Numbered from the stretch's first letter, positions 45,301 through 57,545 are shown. The stretch is DNA of 64,000 nucleotides from Haliclona indistincta (GCA_964017065.1 OZ024785.1:4316588-4380587), one strand, 5' to 3'. Made by a program: numbers and translations. The notes: a model not told the origin generated them from the sequence alone.

Positions 45301-48300
45301 AGTTTCTGTAGACAGTCTTTTGTTAGCCCTTTCACGAATTCGAAGGTGGGAAAGTCTGTTTGCTCTATTATTTGTAATGGAGAGTAAATATATACAGCGC
45401 GAGATTATGTTTTTACCGAGTAACAGTGGTGTCTCTCTTCAAGTTCACGCTGTCTGCGCTTCCCCTCCCGCGCCACTGAAAGCCCTGGTTCTTGCTGCAG
45501 CATCAGTCACAGTATCGTTGATGAGGGCGGTGCATGGAAAGCGAGATGGGAAGGCGAATCGTCCATTTTGTAGTCGAGTTATGAAAGAACGTCGAGTAGT
45601 TATGAAAGAACGTGCAATCCCGGGGGCTTGCAATTGCTGCCCTCGTGGCCCTCGCATACAATACTGTACAGTATGGGCCTCGCCATATGGACTGATTGCA
45701 TTCCTAAGCGTGACATATATATATATATATATATATACAAACATACAATTTCGACACAGTACTCCGCGATTACATGCCTCGCGCTAGGGCGCTCGGCAAT
45801 AACCATAATTGATTACTTAATTTTACGAGACTGTCTCTTTGTATTAGCTGATCCAGCTTCTATATCACCTACTGTTGCTATAGATAATACTGGTAAGTGA
45901 GTGGTGCCCACTTAGCTATGCTAAATCAGAGCATAAATATTGTGTTTATTTAATAGCTGTCACATCTTTTTGTAGGATCGATTGTAGGAGGATTCTTTGG
46001 ATTTATTCTACTTATTATATTATCGATAGTTTTAATTTTTGTTCCTGTTGTACTTTATTATCGAAGACAACGTCGTGGTGAGTGTGTAAAACAAGTTAGC
46101 ACCATAACCTGTTGAAACTTTATATCCCAAAACCTCAGACCGTTATGAATTCGTAGAAGAAGGTGTAGATTTTGTACTGCCAGTTGCTGAAAGTAATGAA
46201 CCAACAAATGCAGAACTTGTGACGTCCTCTAAACCAGGTTTTTCAATAAATACAACTGCTAATCTCTACTCTCTAATCTCTACACAAGAACAACATACAC
46301 TGATAACTCTACATAATATTATAGGTTCTCTTATTCCAACAGAACGTCACTTCTCTGATTCACTACCAGCTCAAAGATTTAAAAGTGTTCAACCATTATC
46401 TCGCAGTTTGAGTTCTCCCTGTGTTGTTGCAATTGCTAATGGTTTTTCAAAATCGGTAATTTTTCCTAAGTACATGTAATTAGGGAGAGCCTGAGCAACT
46501 CTAGCTTCCTCCCCAGGCCCCACCCTCTGATTAATTTGCAATTACCGAGAGAGGGCCTGGTAACACTCGCAACAAAACTGTCACAACCACATGTACCTCA
46601 CAAAATCGTGTGGTCACGAGCAGGATACATCATGGAATCTATCACGCACTTTTCCTTGACATACAACATAACTGTTCTTATTACTTTAGCTCACCAAAGC
46701 CACTCAAGTTCTACTGTTTCTTGTTTCACTCGATCGTTGTTGGTTGTCTTAGTGGTACTTGGATGCTCTTTGTGCACCAAAGAACCAACAAGAATTAACA
46801 GACGAAGGCTTTTGTTAGAACGACGTTGTTGGGGTGGGTGGAGCATCATGTAACCATTGAGACACAAAAATTTCTTAGGTGAAAATTTTGTCACGAGTGT
46901 AACCAGGCCATCAAACCTCAATTGCTAAAAATGAGAAGGGTGTGGCTTGTGGAGGAAGCTAGAGCAACTCCTACCATGTGGCATATGTATTGCAACAATG
47001 TTGTGCTTCAAATTTATATGACATACTACTTGATTTGTTATAGGCAACTTTCTTGCTTGGTTGCACACAACTAACTTGCATATCGAGCAAACCAAGTTAG
47101 ATAGACCTTGCTTATATGTAAACCCAAGCTAGACTGCATTGCGTATAGTAGTTACACTGCGGAAATAACAATGCAACTGCTGAGTATTCAAATTAATAAT
47201 TATTGTGCTGAACACAAAAAGTAGCCCAGGCTAACACCTCGGTATTCGTGTAACAATTAATTTCCTTTTGTTTTGTCAGAAGTCTACGGAAATCGATAAA
47301 GAGAATTTAATACCTTCTGATGATGATGATGGTGATAGAATTAATCATGAGCCCCTTAAAGAGGTTAGTACGGCTGTATGTGAGGAGTGAGGTGTGAGGC
47401 TTGTATGTACATAATAAGAGACCGATACACTAGAATAAGAGCGTTCCATGCATTTGATAAATGTACGTGTTACTAAAAAATATAGACATCCGTATAGACA
47501 TTCACATTATCTTCGTCACTTCAGTACTTGGCAGTCAGGGGTACTATAGGGACCTTACCATCTGTGTTGTGTTCACACTCCTGCTCTATTTTGTCTCATT
47601 GCGCACTCCTAGTTATTAGGGAGGCACGGCAGTGACTCCCTATGTAGGGATGAACGAGAAAACAAGATGGCGGCTACATACAATGTATTAGCGTTCAAAC
47701 GCTGATATTTCGCCTGGTGTTGAATTTTATACGTCTTTAGACACTTAGATCTGCTCTCTGGCGTTGCCCCATCTTACAGTAGCAAGGAGATTGCTCGAAA
47801 TTGTTACTAAAGTGACGAACCTGGAAACGGTGAAAATCGAGTTTCGTCATCTTCGTTTTCTTCTTTCTTCTTTCTTTCTTCTTTCTTTCTTCAACTCGCC
47901 TAGCGCCTTTACGCGAGCAGTGCCGAGACCAAAACATCCACGAACAGTCGTGAAATTCTCCTGGCATGTGCCTTTTGAGCTTTGTTTTTAGCGTAACGGT
48001 GATCTAAGTTCCGCGATTTCTCGATCGTGATCCATTGTCAGCTTAGTGTTAGACGCCATTATTGTGATTGCGCAATACGCACGTGACCAAGCAATGGGTA
48101 GCGCACGTGACCAAGCAGCTAATTAAAGTATCGCTGCGCCGTGTGGATCACTATCACGGAGAACACACACCCGGCATTTGTCTGGAGTCTTCGAAGAACG
48201 GTAAGCTCGTGTAGGATCGCCATTCTGCACTTGCCAGATAATTATAAACGCCGTATAGGTCTACAAACAAGTGTGGGCGGGGCTCGTATGCACTGCATGC

Positions 48301-49811
48301 ATGCGTAGGCGACCAGGCAGACCTGATACGTACAGCTTAACAATTTTAGCTACAAGTTTAAGAAAAGCCATCAACAACAGGAATACTAAACTAATGGTGG
48401 AAACAAAGACTTCTCCGTACATGCATGATATTGTACTGCACTTCACTAAAAAGAAAAAAGGACACAAACAAGAAATTAAAAAGATTTCTATCGAAATCAA
48501 AAGGATGTAGTGATGAAGAAATCTACCACTGGTTCACAATGTAAACCAACAAGGAACAAGCATAGAATGGTAACACGATTGACTTGCTAACAGACCATAG
48601 ATCCCTACATCAGTGGCTGTACATAAGATCAATATTTTGTCACAAGCTGAATTCTATTCAAAGTGTCAGTCAACAGTAAATAGCTATAGCTTAACTATCT
48701 TAGTCTGGCCACAGCAGCCACTGATGTAGGGATCTATGGTCTGTTAGCAAGTCAATCGTGTTACCATTCTATGCTTGTTCCTTGTTGGTTTACATTGTGA
48801 ACCAGTGGTAGATTTCTTCATCACTACATCCTTTTGATTTCGATAGAAATCTTTTTAATTTCTTGTAATGATATGAGACATGCAGAGTTTCATTGGGTGG
48901 CTCCTTGAACTATTCTTGCCCCCTAATTGAATCATGCAATACCAGTCATTGCTCGCTCCAATTTTTTTTTCATGATGTGCTTTCTTGACAAAAATCTAAG
49001 GCATAATTACATTATAGTTTCAATTTTTGTCATAATTATTGTGAAATTCAAATGAGCATCCAGTTCCTGCCTTGTAGTAAAAATACCAACTTGTGAATTA
49101 ATTTTTTTGCTGAATCTTGACTTACCATCTCTGTGTGATTGTTATAATCATGCATGACTTTAATTTGCAAAACCACATTGTGTGTTTTTTCTGTAAGTAT
49201 GTCTAGAAGCCGCCTCTCATGCACATCTGGCACATCCTAAGTATAATTTTATTTTATCTTTAGGAGGAGCCGTCAGTACCAAATGAGGTTGGTCAGCATT
49301 TTGTCATACGTTTAGTTAATTTTTGTTTAGATCCAATATGCTAAGCTTAGCATTTCCAGAAAAAGACCTTCAGCACCAGTGCCATTAATCCCAGTACAGT
49401 ATGCTTTAATTTCAGCTGCTACTCATGAGAGAACATACGGTGATGATGGAGACCAGAAGAGACAAGGTGAATGAGTGTGTTTGTGTTGTCCGTCATTGAA
49501 TATTGTTTCTGTATCCAGCTAAGATACATGAAGTACCATCTGATGAGTCAACTGAGTCGATAGTTCAGCAAGTGGCTCACAAGTGGAGACTGGTTGGACA
49601 GGAGCTGGGAGTTGATCCAGCAGAGTTGGATCAGATTGCATCTGAGTGTGGTAGTGACCAGTCTTGTTGCTCTGAGCTGTTCAGGAAGTGGTCAGCTAGA
49701 GAGATTACTGCATCCTGTCCCTTCACATGGAAAGGAGTCATTGAGATATTGGATAGTGAATCTGTTAAAGAATCATCTCTAGCAAGAAGCCTGGAATCAA
49801 CTCATATATAG
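41453..49811 (+). CDS. Ig-FN3 receptor with ITIM-like motifs and C-terminal death domain
   Basis: Exons: 41453-41540 signal peptide, 42812-43102 Ig, 43177-43464 FN3, 44424-44561 and 45848-45892 stalk, 45976-46077 TM, then tail exons 46139-46455, 47280-47363, 49264-49287, 49331-49466 and 49519-49811. The sum is 1806 nt, 601 residues. Ig 30-126, FN3 127-222, Thr-rich stalk to 283, TM about 286-311 (GGFFGFILLIILSIVLIFVPVVL) followed by RRQRR, tail to 504, death domain about 515-598 (VAHKWRLVGQELGV, SELFRKWSAREI, PFTWKGVIEILDS). The tail has IQYAKL and VQYALI, both fitting the ITIM consensus (I/V)xYxx(L/I), plus NLYSLI and RYEFV. ITIM-type sites would recruit SH2 phosphatases, and a death domain would recruit death-fold adaptors; both are family-based inference. 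Large introns carry a MITE, a LINE relic and a foldback element. All splice phases agree. Confidence 0.87.
42281..42312 (+). repeat. (TG)n microsatellite
   Basis: About 16 TG units in the first intron of the death-domain receptor. Confidence 0.95.
44687..44827. mobile_element. Short TIR MITE with TA flanks
   Basis: Inverted ends CAGGGTTTTGCAGGTTGCTT extend about 45 bp inward through GCTAGCGCATGCGCA. TA on both sides suggests a Tc1/mariner-type target duplication. 141 bp, no coding capacity, in the stalk intron of the 41453 gene. Confidence 0.75.
45115..45370 (-). pseudogene. LINE reverse-transcriptase ORF, C-terminal relic
   Basis: The minus strand reads SSFFPDTVKLWNLL, IVSASSLSVFKRDI and CGYRSNLI before a stop, the usual end of CR1/L2-like non-LTR RT ORFs (FFPxTxxLWN...F). 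Upstream pieces are interrupted by stops. It lies inside an intron of the 41453-49811 gene; the plus-strand frame at 45257-45787 is a shadow. Confidence 0.6.
45715..45737 (+). repeat. (AT)n microsatellite
   Basis: About 11 AT units in an intron. Confidence 0.95.
47611..48866. mobile_element. Foldback element, copy B
   Basis: Body (47611-48467, CAAGATGGCGGC at 47663-47674, a TTTCTTC-rich tract near 47863), inverted arm (about 48468-48620), loop, plus arm (about 48715-48866). Arms and body match copy A at 21404-22757, but the loop between the arms is in the opposite orientation and the leading arm is absent. It is intronic in the 41453-49811 receptor. Confidence 0.7.
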
Positions 49812-49947
49812 CTTACAACACAACAACAATATCAGTCTATTATTGCACAAAAATGTCTATTATTCCCCTATATGTTTTGCAATGCATATTTGCACAGTAC
49901 ACGTTACTGTATTATCTATGGTGGTACTGCCCGGTGTCGCGACCAAC

Positions 49948-52148
49948 ATGGAGCGCTTGCTGTTTTGTATTTTCTTTACCTGCCTGGAGGTTATGTCGTT
50001 AGCTCAACAAGCGAGTAAGTTACTCTCAGGCCTAATTAAAGCCACGTCAGTACTGTACATGTGATGCTCGATCCTTCGTTGTGCAATTTAGCTTAAAAGC
50101 TTGTGTACAGCTGGCATGCAGTGTGACCTAGCTTGTAACTAATGTTACTTGTCTTGAGATGTCGCACGTTTTACTTGTGCAGGCATTGTTGTCTCTCCGA
50201 TTTCAGTAAATATCACAATTAATGAAACAGCAAACTTTACGTGCACTGCTGTTGCCGATGAAATTGAATGGGAGGTCGATGGACAACCTGTTGATGATCA
50301 TCTCATGAGCAGAGGATTCAATGATGAAGCTGTACCACTAACACTACTGAATGCAACACAGAACCTCCGCACTAGAACATTGTCAGCATTTGGATCAGCT
50401 GATAACAATGGATCCAACATCATATGTGTGGCCTACTTTCTATCTCCATTATCTATAATGCAAAGTCAACCAGCTGTTCTTCTTGTGGTCAATGAACCTG
50501 CCTCAGGTATATTCAGTACACTACAATGTGACATGATTGCTTAATTTTCTGCACTATGATAGATGAACCACAGCAGCAGCAGCAAATATGTACTGCAAAA
50601 GATGACATGATAATTCATCCTTTTCCTATGTCCTCTTTTACCTCTTCATACACCTATCGTGGTAACTGTGAACACACTCTTTTAACATCGTGTGGATTGA
50701 GGGACACATTTGCTATCAACATTGACTTCTCTACTGTAGACCTTAGTCTTGGCAGAGTGGGAGTGAGAATTGGAAGAGTGAAGAATGCAGTAGTTGTGTT
50801 AGAAAATATGACAGTTGACATTGATGATCCTGTCAGAACTGCTGATGGAGTAGAGGTACTTAATGGATCACTGATTGTATCAGTGACTTCAAGCAATGTC
50901 TCAATCAATATAACTGAACTTAATATCATTGTAACAGTGATCAATGATACTGTCTCTCAGACTAAGACAGTTGTGATTGATTTGACAGAGTATAATGCCA
51001 CTGTGCATGGTGACGTGTGCGGACTGTGTGGATCACAAAGTGGAGAATTGCTGTACAGTGATGCGATGACTGTAGTAGAACAAAAAATAAAAGAATACTT
51101 GCAGGAATTTGCTCAAAGCTGGCAGGTTAATCCAGGAGAGCAGATATTACGCCAGCAGACAAGACCAGATTGTGGTAAGGCACAGGACTCTCTTTACTTT
51201 ACAGAACTACTGTTTTCTCACAGGAATGCTGACTAATGATACTACACTTGGCGGAGCATTATTCACAGTATCTCTGTTTACGAACTCATCTGTACCACTG
51301 TCACTTTGCTATGAAATCTATGGTTCAGCAGGGACAATATTCAACCTGATATCAGATCGATGTGTGTCTGTTAATGCACTCTATACAGCTATGTCTGTTC
51401 CAGAAAATGGTAATATCATCACCAGTGTAGGTATAATGGCAGTGGACAATGCTGAACAGTGCATAGGAGTTACCATAGCTGTAGCCAATCAGTGTGTACC
51501 AGTACTTGCAATTGGTTCAGCTACACAAACATTAACCAACACTTACAGCAGGCAAGGAGTAACAGTGAGGAGATCGTTGCAACGCGTGAGAGTATCAGTA
51601 CCAAATTGTGAAAATGTTCAGCTTGTGATGTGGGCTGTTTGTGAGGGTGAAGGAGTCAGACTAATGATTACACGAGGACTCAACCTCAGATCAACCTCTC
51701 ATGGCTTGATAGGTATAAAATAAACAATAATTTATTTGGGCATTGGCATGTGAACAATGGGTATAGTTTATGTAGTTGAATAAGCATCTTGATCTAGTGA
51801 AAAAGCTGTTTCATTGTTCCAGGTCAGTTCTGGAACATTCCTGCTACTGTGAAACCTCACAGTGTTCAGCTGAGCTCAAAGTCAATGAGATATTTTAACC
51901 AGAGCAATCTCTTCCTGGTGTCTCTCTTACAGCGACAATTTGTTGCAGAGAGATTCCATCGTTCCTGGAACCTATCTCTACAGAGCTGTCTGTATGCTGG
52001 TAGCAGTCAGGGTGGAGCACTCAGTGACATACCTGGTCCTAAGGACAGTGTTATTGAAGGACGATACACACACTATATTGTTAATAACCTACTGCAAACT
52101 AACTATACATACTCACGATTTGATGAGTCTTTTTGTAGTACACCATGA
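49948..52148 (+). CDS. Secreted Ig-VWD protein
   Basis: Exons: signal peptide 49948-50014 (MERLLFCIFF...AQQA), Ig 50183-50506, VWD 50563-51174, 51224-51712, 51823-52148. The sum is 1818 nt, 605 residues. Ig 23-130 is the cluster's common type. Residues about 131-334 form a von Willebrand factor type D domain: CTAKDDMIIHPF, a YRGNCEHTLL Cys, VGVRIGR, NATVHGDVCGLCGSQSGE and a FAQSWQV end. Residues 335-605 are Cys-containing sequence I do not recognise. There is no TM segment or basic stop-transfer, so it should be secreted. VWD domains mediate multimerisation and adhesion in other extracellular proteins. The signal peptide and Ig look copied from the receptor family, with VWD joined at a phase-1 boundary. 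Intact frame throughout. Confidence 0.85.
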
Positions 52149-52372
52149 TCAGCTATATAACCTGTTGGTATTATTACAAAAATTTCTAATGCAATTGTGT
52201 ACTTGTAATGTTTCCATTATTGGTATTTGATGAAATGCCGCTGGTATGGACGCATTGCGGACGTCTGGTGATGAAGTAAAAAATACTGCAGTGCGCAGGA
52301 CCTTTAACTTCATGTACTTCATTTGCAATGTAGGCGTGGATATTTTTTCAGTCAGTCAGGTCAGTCACGATC

Positions 52373-53633
52373 ATGAATCTCTTGCTGTTTTTGTTTTACT
52401 TCACCTACGTGAATGCCCAGCCAGCGAGTTAGTTATGCATACACTATAATAGTAATAATTATAGCATCTTAGGCGAGAAGCATGTTCGTTTCATCATTCA
52501 TGCAATGCATGATAACATTTTAATTTCAAAGTAAAACTTGAACGTGTACAGGTATTGTTGTTCCACCAAAGTCTGCGAATGTTACAGTCAATGGAACAGC
52601 AAACTTTACTTGTACTGCTGTCGCAGAAGGAATTAAATGGGAGGTCAATGGACGACCTGTTGATGCTAATCTCAGGAACAGAGGATTCAATGATGAAGCT
52701 GTACCACTAACACTACTGAATGCAACACAGAATCTTCGCACAAAAACAATATCAGCATTTGGATCAGCTGATAACAATGGATCCAACATTACCTGTGTCG
52801 CTTTCTTTCTCCATCACTTATGATTACGAGTGAATCAGTTGGCTTTCTTGAAAATTGAATCAGATACTTTGCCGGTTTGCAATCAATCACACCAGGTTTC
52901 TAATATCATTCAAATTGTCTCAGACGTTGTTGATCAGTTTGTTAACGAATTCCTTATTGTCACAATCATTATGGTAGAGATGGTAGAGATGGTAGAGATG
53001 GTCGAGATGGTCGTGATGGACCAGCTGGTAGAGATGGTCTACCATGTCCTGCTGGAGCTCCTGGGAGAGATGGACGAGATGGAACAAATGGACAGAAAGG
53101 AGACAAGGGAGAGAGAGGAGAGGCAGAGATAGCAGGACCACCTGGTCCTGTTAGTGGAGGAGCTACCTACACACGATAGGAGAGGATCATTGTGTCCTAG
53201 CATAACAGGAACAAGCCTCGTCTACAGTGGCAGAGCTGGTAAATCATGGTATAATCAACAAGGAGGAGGAAGCAACTACCAGTGTCTACCAAATAACCCA
53301 GAGTACGGACAATATGATAAAGGGGTGCAGGGCCATTGTCCTATCTATGGTACGGAATATCAATTAAATAGCGGCAGTCCCCTTCCTGGCTTGAGTGAAC
53401 GCAACGTTCCATGTGCTGTCTGCCATGTCTCCACTAGAGCAGCTGTACTGATGATTCCAGAATGGCATCACTGTCCTAGCCAGTGGACACTGGATACTGC
53501 AGAGACTGTTCCTGGTAGCCATGCTAACACTAATGGAGGGTTGTTCTATCATGTTGAAGCAAATTGTAATGGTCTACCATGTCCACCATATGATGCTCAG
53601 AAAGAGCTCACCTGTGCTGTGTGCACCAAGTAA
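52373..53633 (+). pseudogene. Ig-collagen-spongin-like chimera, frameshifted
   Basis: Signal peptide 52373-52427 (MNLLLFLFYFTYV); Ig from 52552 (FTCTAVAEGIKWEVNG, SNITCVAFF) with a frameshift that brings a stop near 52821. A further exon (from about 52924) has VVDQFVNEF and then, in another frame, collagen Gly-X-Y repeats (GRDGRDGRDG..., about 52975-53140, with a CPAGAPGRD break). After a one-base shift near 53175 comes a C-terminal domain (CPSITGTSLVYSGRAG, YQCLP, CAVCHVSTRAAVLMIP, final CAVCTK at 53633). The collagen plus this Cys-rich domain is the plan of sponge short-chain (spongin-type) collagens. Three frame breaks make a functional product doubtful unless sequencing errors are involved. 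Confidence 0.7.
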
Positions 53634-53753
53634 TAAACCATTAACTGTTTATTGATGAGTACAAGTATCCAGTGTCCAAATCTGTCATACTTTTATTATA
53701 ATCTCGATATAATTTTATAATAACAATGTTATGATTGACTTGAAACATTAATT

Positions 53754-55268
53754 ATGCCACGCGGTAGCAGTGGCATATTTAGGGTTGAGCGGAAAACAAG
53801 ATGGCGGTTACACTTAGGCTAAACGCAATAATTCACGTATATCTTGGCTGTTGACGACATCAGGAGTATTTTAACTACCTAGGGGCTATCCTGAGAGGTA
53901 AGCGCTTACAATGAGTCTACTAATAAAGACTATAAGGCCAGTTGCTATGGGCATGACAAGATGGCGTCTCGCCTGGAGGCACTAAGTACGGCACTACCAT
54001 ATCTTCGCCGTATGTGCGTTTCAAGTTAATCTAACGTTCTGAAGCTCCTTGTACGATTTGTGCGATTACAAAGAGACCTTTAGAAGCAAAAGAAACCAGG
54101 TTTAAGATAGTAAACCAGAGTTCATGTGGTCACCCGTTTGTTCATCTTCTTCTTTCTTCTTCTTCTTATTCTTCAGCGAGTCTAGCACAGTAGTGAGCGA
54201 ACCAAACGCAACTAAACCTACTCAGAAGCAACGCTACCTATGACCATCAGTGCACCTGTTATCTATTTAGGCCTAAAACACTGGGAGAAGCGAGTATTTC
54301 CAGAAAAACAGCGATTTTTGGTCCATAACAGACTCCATTCCATCATTCTGTTTGAACTCCGTTACTAGGTTACGCCTACTCGCACACGCCCGTGTATGTA
54401 ATTATTCTAATACAAGCGCACCTTAGTACAAATGGCTTGGAACGCGAGTGCTGCTGCCACAACAGTGTTCACAGCAGACAACGAGCATATCTTCACTGTT
54501 ACACTGGATTTGTCTGTTCAGGCTTGTAAGAATGCTATCTTAAGCTTAGCTAACGTTGCATGGTACATGTTGCATGCAGTGCAGAGTCAATCGAGTGCAG
54601 TCTCAGCTAGCTGCCAGAACTATTATATATTACAAATTAATTTCATTACTTTTGAAACTATACACTTAGCATAAGTGACAACTAAGTCATTAATAAAAAA
54701 AAGAAAAGAAACAAGTAATAAAAACATTTTAACCAAAATGGAAGAGATTTAGGGTTGATACATTTATCGAAAAAGTATGGAAACAAGATTTGAAATGAAA
54801 AGGATTGTAACAATAGCAGTGCAATGCTACCTCCCTAAATTAACTTCTTTCGATAGTTGTGGTTAATTTAATAGGGAGGTAGCATTACACTGCTATTGTT
54901 ACAATCCTTTTCATTTCAAATCTTGTTTCCATACTTTTTCGATAAATGTATCAACCCTAAATCTCTTCGAGACCTTGGTCGTCGTATCCGTGCCACCTCT
55001 AACGACCCCAAGTCATTTATATATCTTCTCCGCCGTCTTGCTGTGACTGTCCAAAGAGGGAACGCCATTTCTATCTTAGGAACAATTGCTTAAATTTATT
55101 TTTATTATTTTTGTGTTCATTTTGGGTTTTTGTTGTTTATTTCTGCTTTGTATTGTTTGCCTTATTTTCTGCCTCAATTTCATTGTGTTTATGTAAAGGA
55201 GCTCCAGTAATAATATAGTAATAATTTTTTTCTTCCATTTTGGTTAAAATGTTTTTATTACTTGTTAA
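53754..55268. mobile_element. Foldback-type element related to copies A-C, with ORF remnant
   Basis: Starts near CACGCGGTAGCAGTGGC with an AGGGTTGAGCGGAAAACAAG leader and ATGGCGG motifs (53797-53808, 53957-53968), like the bodies at 21.5 and 47.6 kb. At its 3' side an inverted pair, 54707-54836 and 54871-54968, surrounds a short centre. The right arm is interrupted by about 265 bp (54969-55233) before the match resumes at CCATTTTGGTTAAAATG. That insert and arm carry a frame ending RRLAVTVQRGNAISILGT, reminiscent of a repetitive-element protein C-terminus; the family is not identified. Confidence 0.6.
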
Positions 55269-55287
55269 TGTAGTATCAAAATATACT

Positions 55288-55400
55288 ACCGTATAGCGGG
55301 AAATTTTCGCGGGAGAAAATTTTCGCGAATGCGCGAGATAGAGTATTTCGCGAATAATATTTTCGCGAATGCGAATCAGCGCTATTGCCCTATCTTTGTC
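55288..55400. mobile_element. Remnant end of a TIR element related to the one at 35354
   Basis: TACCGTATAGCGGGAAATTT with inner GAAAATTTTCGCG repeats parallels the ACCATATAGCGAGAAATTTT end at 35354. No matching inverted end was found nearby, so it is a solo end. Confidence 0.5.
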
Positions 55401-55469
55401 AACCTTTGTCTATGATGAGTGCACGTCATTTTGCAGTGACAGATTAAATATTAATTGCGTATGATTTTA

Positions 55470-55760
55470 CACGCATGATAGTCATATTCTCATAGCCGTG
55501 GTCTTCCTGTGTAATGTTCTCATATTGATGAGTAAGAGCATCACTAGTACTGCTAGTCTGCTGAGCCCTCTGTAGTGTAGTGACTACCTGCAAAGTGAAA
55601 CTTTAGCTGCTCCTGTACCTGATGCTGTAATCATCTGCAAAGCAGAATGCAAAGGCTTACTCTGCTTTTTGTGCAGATACCAACTAATTATCACTGCTAC
55701 TATAGTTGTGACAGTAACTGCTATAATCAAAGCACGGCTATTATAGTTATTTGTACACTA
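55470..55760 (-). pseudogene. Receptor tail and TM relic downstream of 55887
   Basis: The minus strand reads VVTTLQRAQQTSS, HQYENITQED and GYENM (about 55590-55475), preceded by a splice-like CTTTGCAG, and by a damaged TM exon (about 55760-55680). The PLEDVVPV/NPAY part is missing. It parallels the tail relics at 5600 and 25660, i.e. an old duplication of the 3' end. Confidence 0.6.
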
Positions 55761-55886
55761 TGTGTTGCAGTTGTGTGAACTTTGTAGTTGTGTCAACTGT
55801 TCATTAAAAAATTTTTGATAGGCGTGCAAAAAAATTATTATAAAGTGTTCAGTAACTGATACTGATATGAATTATTGCGTGTCATT

Positions 55887-57462
55887 TTACACTGGAGCTG
55901 TATACACAGTCACATTCTCATAGTCTTGTTCTTGTGCAATATTCTCATATTGATGAGTAAGACCATCGTTACTGGTCTGCTGAGTTTGCTGTGCATGAAG
56001 TGTAGTGACCATCTGGTAAGCAGGATTATCACTGACTGGTACCACATCCTCAAGTGGAGCTCTAGCTGCTCCTGTACTCAATGCTGTAGTCACTTATACA
56101 AAAAAGAATAATACAAGTATATAAGCTTACTGGTTGAATTTTGTTTTTTGTGCAGATAACAACCAATTATCACAGCCACTAACAAGATGATAGTTGACAC
56201 AGTAGCCACATTTAGAATAATGGAAGTTGCTATTATAATTGTGGCTAAAATAATCATTGTGATAAACAAGGATTAATATTTAATTTTTGAAACATCTGTT
56301 CACATCACCTGCTGAATCAGTTATTATCTTTGATGGTTCCAATGGTAATGCTACAAATAGCTCAGTTACATAAACTATCCACTTTATCAAAACAATTTAC
56401 TTGTACCATTGCAACAAATGTAAACTGTGCATGCATGCATAGCGTCATCACCTGTTGTAACTATTGAAGGCTTCATTGTTGATGTCATGGTTGCATAAAC
56501 AGCTATAGAGATGGGAAAATAAATATATATATTTTCATTACAATTTAACTCACATACTGATAGCATACCACTGGCAATGCTTGTCTGAGGTAATAGCATA
56601 GTATTGCTTTTTGACGGAGAGACAGCTGAAGCTACACAATTATTAGTTATGTCTGCAGATTAACATTCATTAATTTTACCTGGAATATACGAGAACATGA
56701 AAGTATTAGTAGTTTCAGGATGATCATCAGTTTTATAGATTGGGATCACAGTGACAGTGAAGTTGCTGTCTGGATCAGGATCATCAATGGAGAATGTGTA
56801 ATTCAGCTTGGTAGTATTCTCTGATTCTAGTATCTCATTCTCTCCACTGGTGGTTTCAGTGATGGTGACATTGTAGCCCAGGATGGGTACCCCCTCTAGA
56901 GTGAAGGGAGGACTCCAGGAGATTAGGACAGTAGTGGAGTTGATGGAGACCACAGTGAGGTTACTGACTGGTCCTGTGTGTTGTAAACACTAACATGGCA
57001 GTATAGTATGGGTTCAGTACATACCTGGTTCAAACACAAGGAGAACAACTGGGTCACTTTTTATTAAAGAAAATGGAGATGTAAAGAGTGCTGAACATGT
57101 GATGATGGATCCATTGTTATCAGTTGATCCATTCACTGACATTGTTCTTGTGCGGAGGTTCTGTGTTGCATTCAGTAGTGTTAGTGGTACAGCTTCATCA
57201 TTGAACCCTCTGCTCCTGAGATGATCATCGACAGGTTGTCCATTGACCTCCCATTCAATTTCATCAGCAACAGCAGTACATGTGAACTTTGCTGTTGCAT
57301 TGACTGCAATATTCACAGACTTTGGAAAAACAATAATACCTGCATATAATAATAAAACATCAATAATTTATAAAATATTAGTAATTTACTTGCTTGTTGA
57401 GCAACTATTGAGTCTACGGTAAGCACGCTGACGCAGAAAAGAACCAATAGCACTCGTACCAT
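55887..57462 (-). CDS. Ig-FN3 transmembrane receptor with NPAY/YEN tail, minus partner of pair 4
   Basis: Exons: signal peptide 57462-57390 (MVRVLLVLFCVSV..., two residues longer than its paralogues), Ig 57339-57025, FN3 56973-56680, stalk 56631-56569, 56502-56452 and 56350-56309, TM 56244-56131, tail 56083-55887. The sum is 1149 nt, 382 residues: Ig 25-129, FN3 130-227, TM about 281-309, tail 317-382. Tail: PLEDVVPV, NPAYQMV, HQYENI, DYENV and a short VYTAPV extension past the usual end. A second acceptor 12 nt downstream (start 56071) would also keep frame. Ig ends NNGSIITCSALF where relatives have NITC, removing one N-glycosylation site. Start codons of the pair are 83 bp apart. Intact. 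Confidence 0.85.
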
Positions 57463-57545
57463 ACCTCCCTAGATCTTGGAATTTAAATAGGCGTGGTCTC
57501 AACACAGCACACTGGGACCGCCCTAAACCACCGAGCTCGCTTGAT
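57463..57545. promoter_or_regulatory. Compact bidirectional promoter of receptor pair 4
   Basis: 83 bp between start codons. AGGCGTGGTCTCAACACAGCA and GACCGCCCTAAACC correspond to the blocks at 1426-1495; two small insertions account for the extra length. Confidence 0.65.

Noticed and set aside
45257..45787. 176-codon plus-strand frame
   Set aside because: Lies over an antisense LINE relic and an (AT)n repeat; no domain, composition artefact.
52830..53132. Frame with MVEMVEMVEM repeats
   Set aside because: Out-of-frame reading of the collagen GRDGRD repeats.
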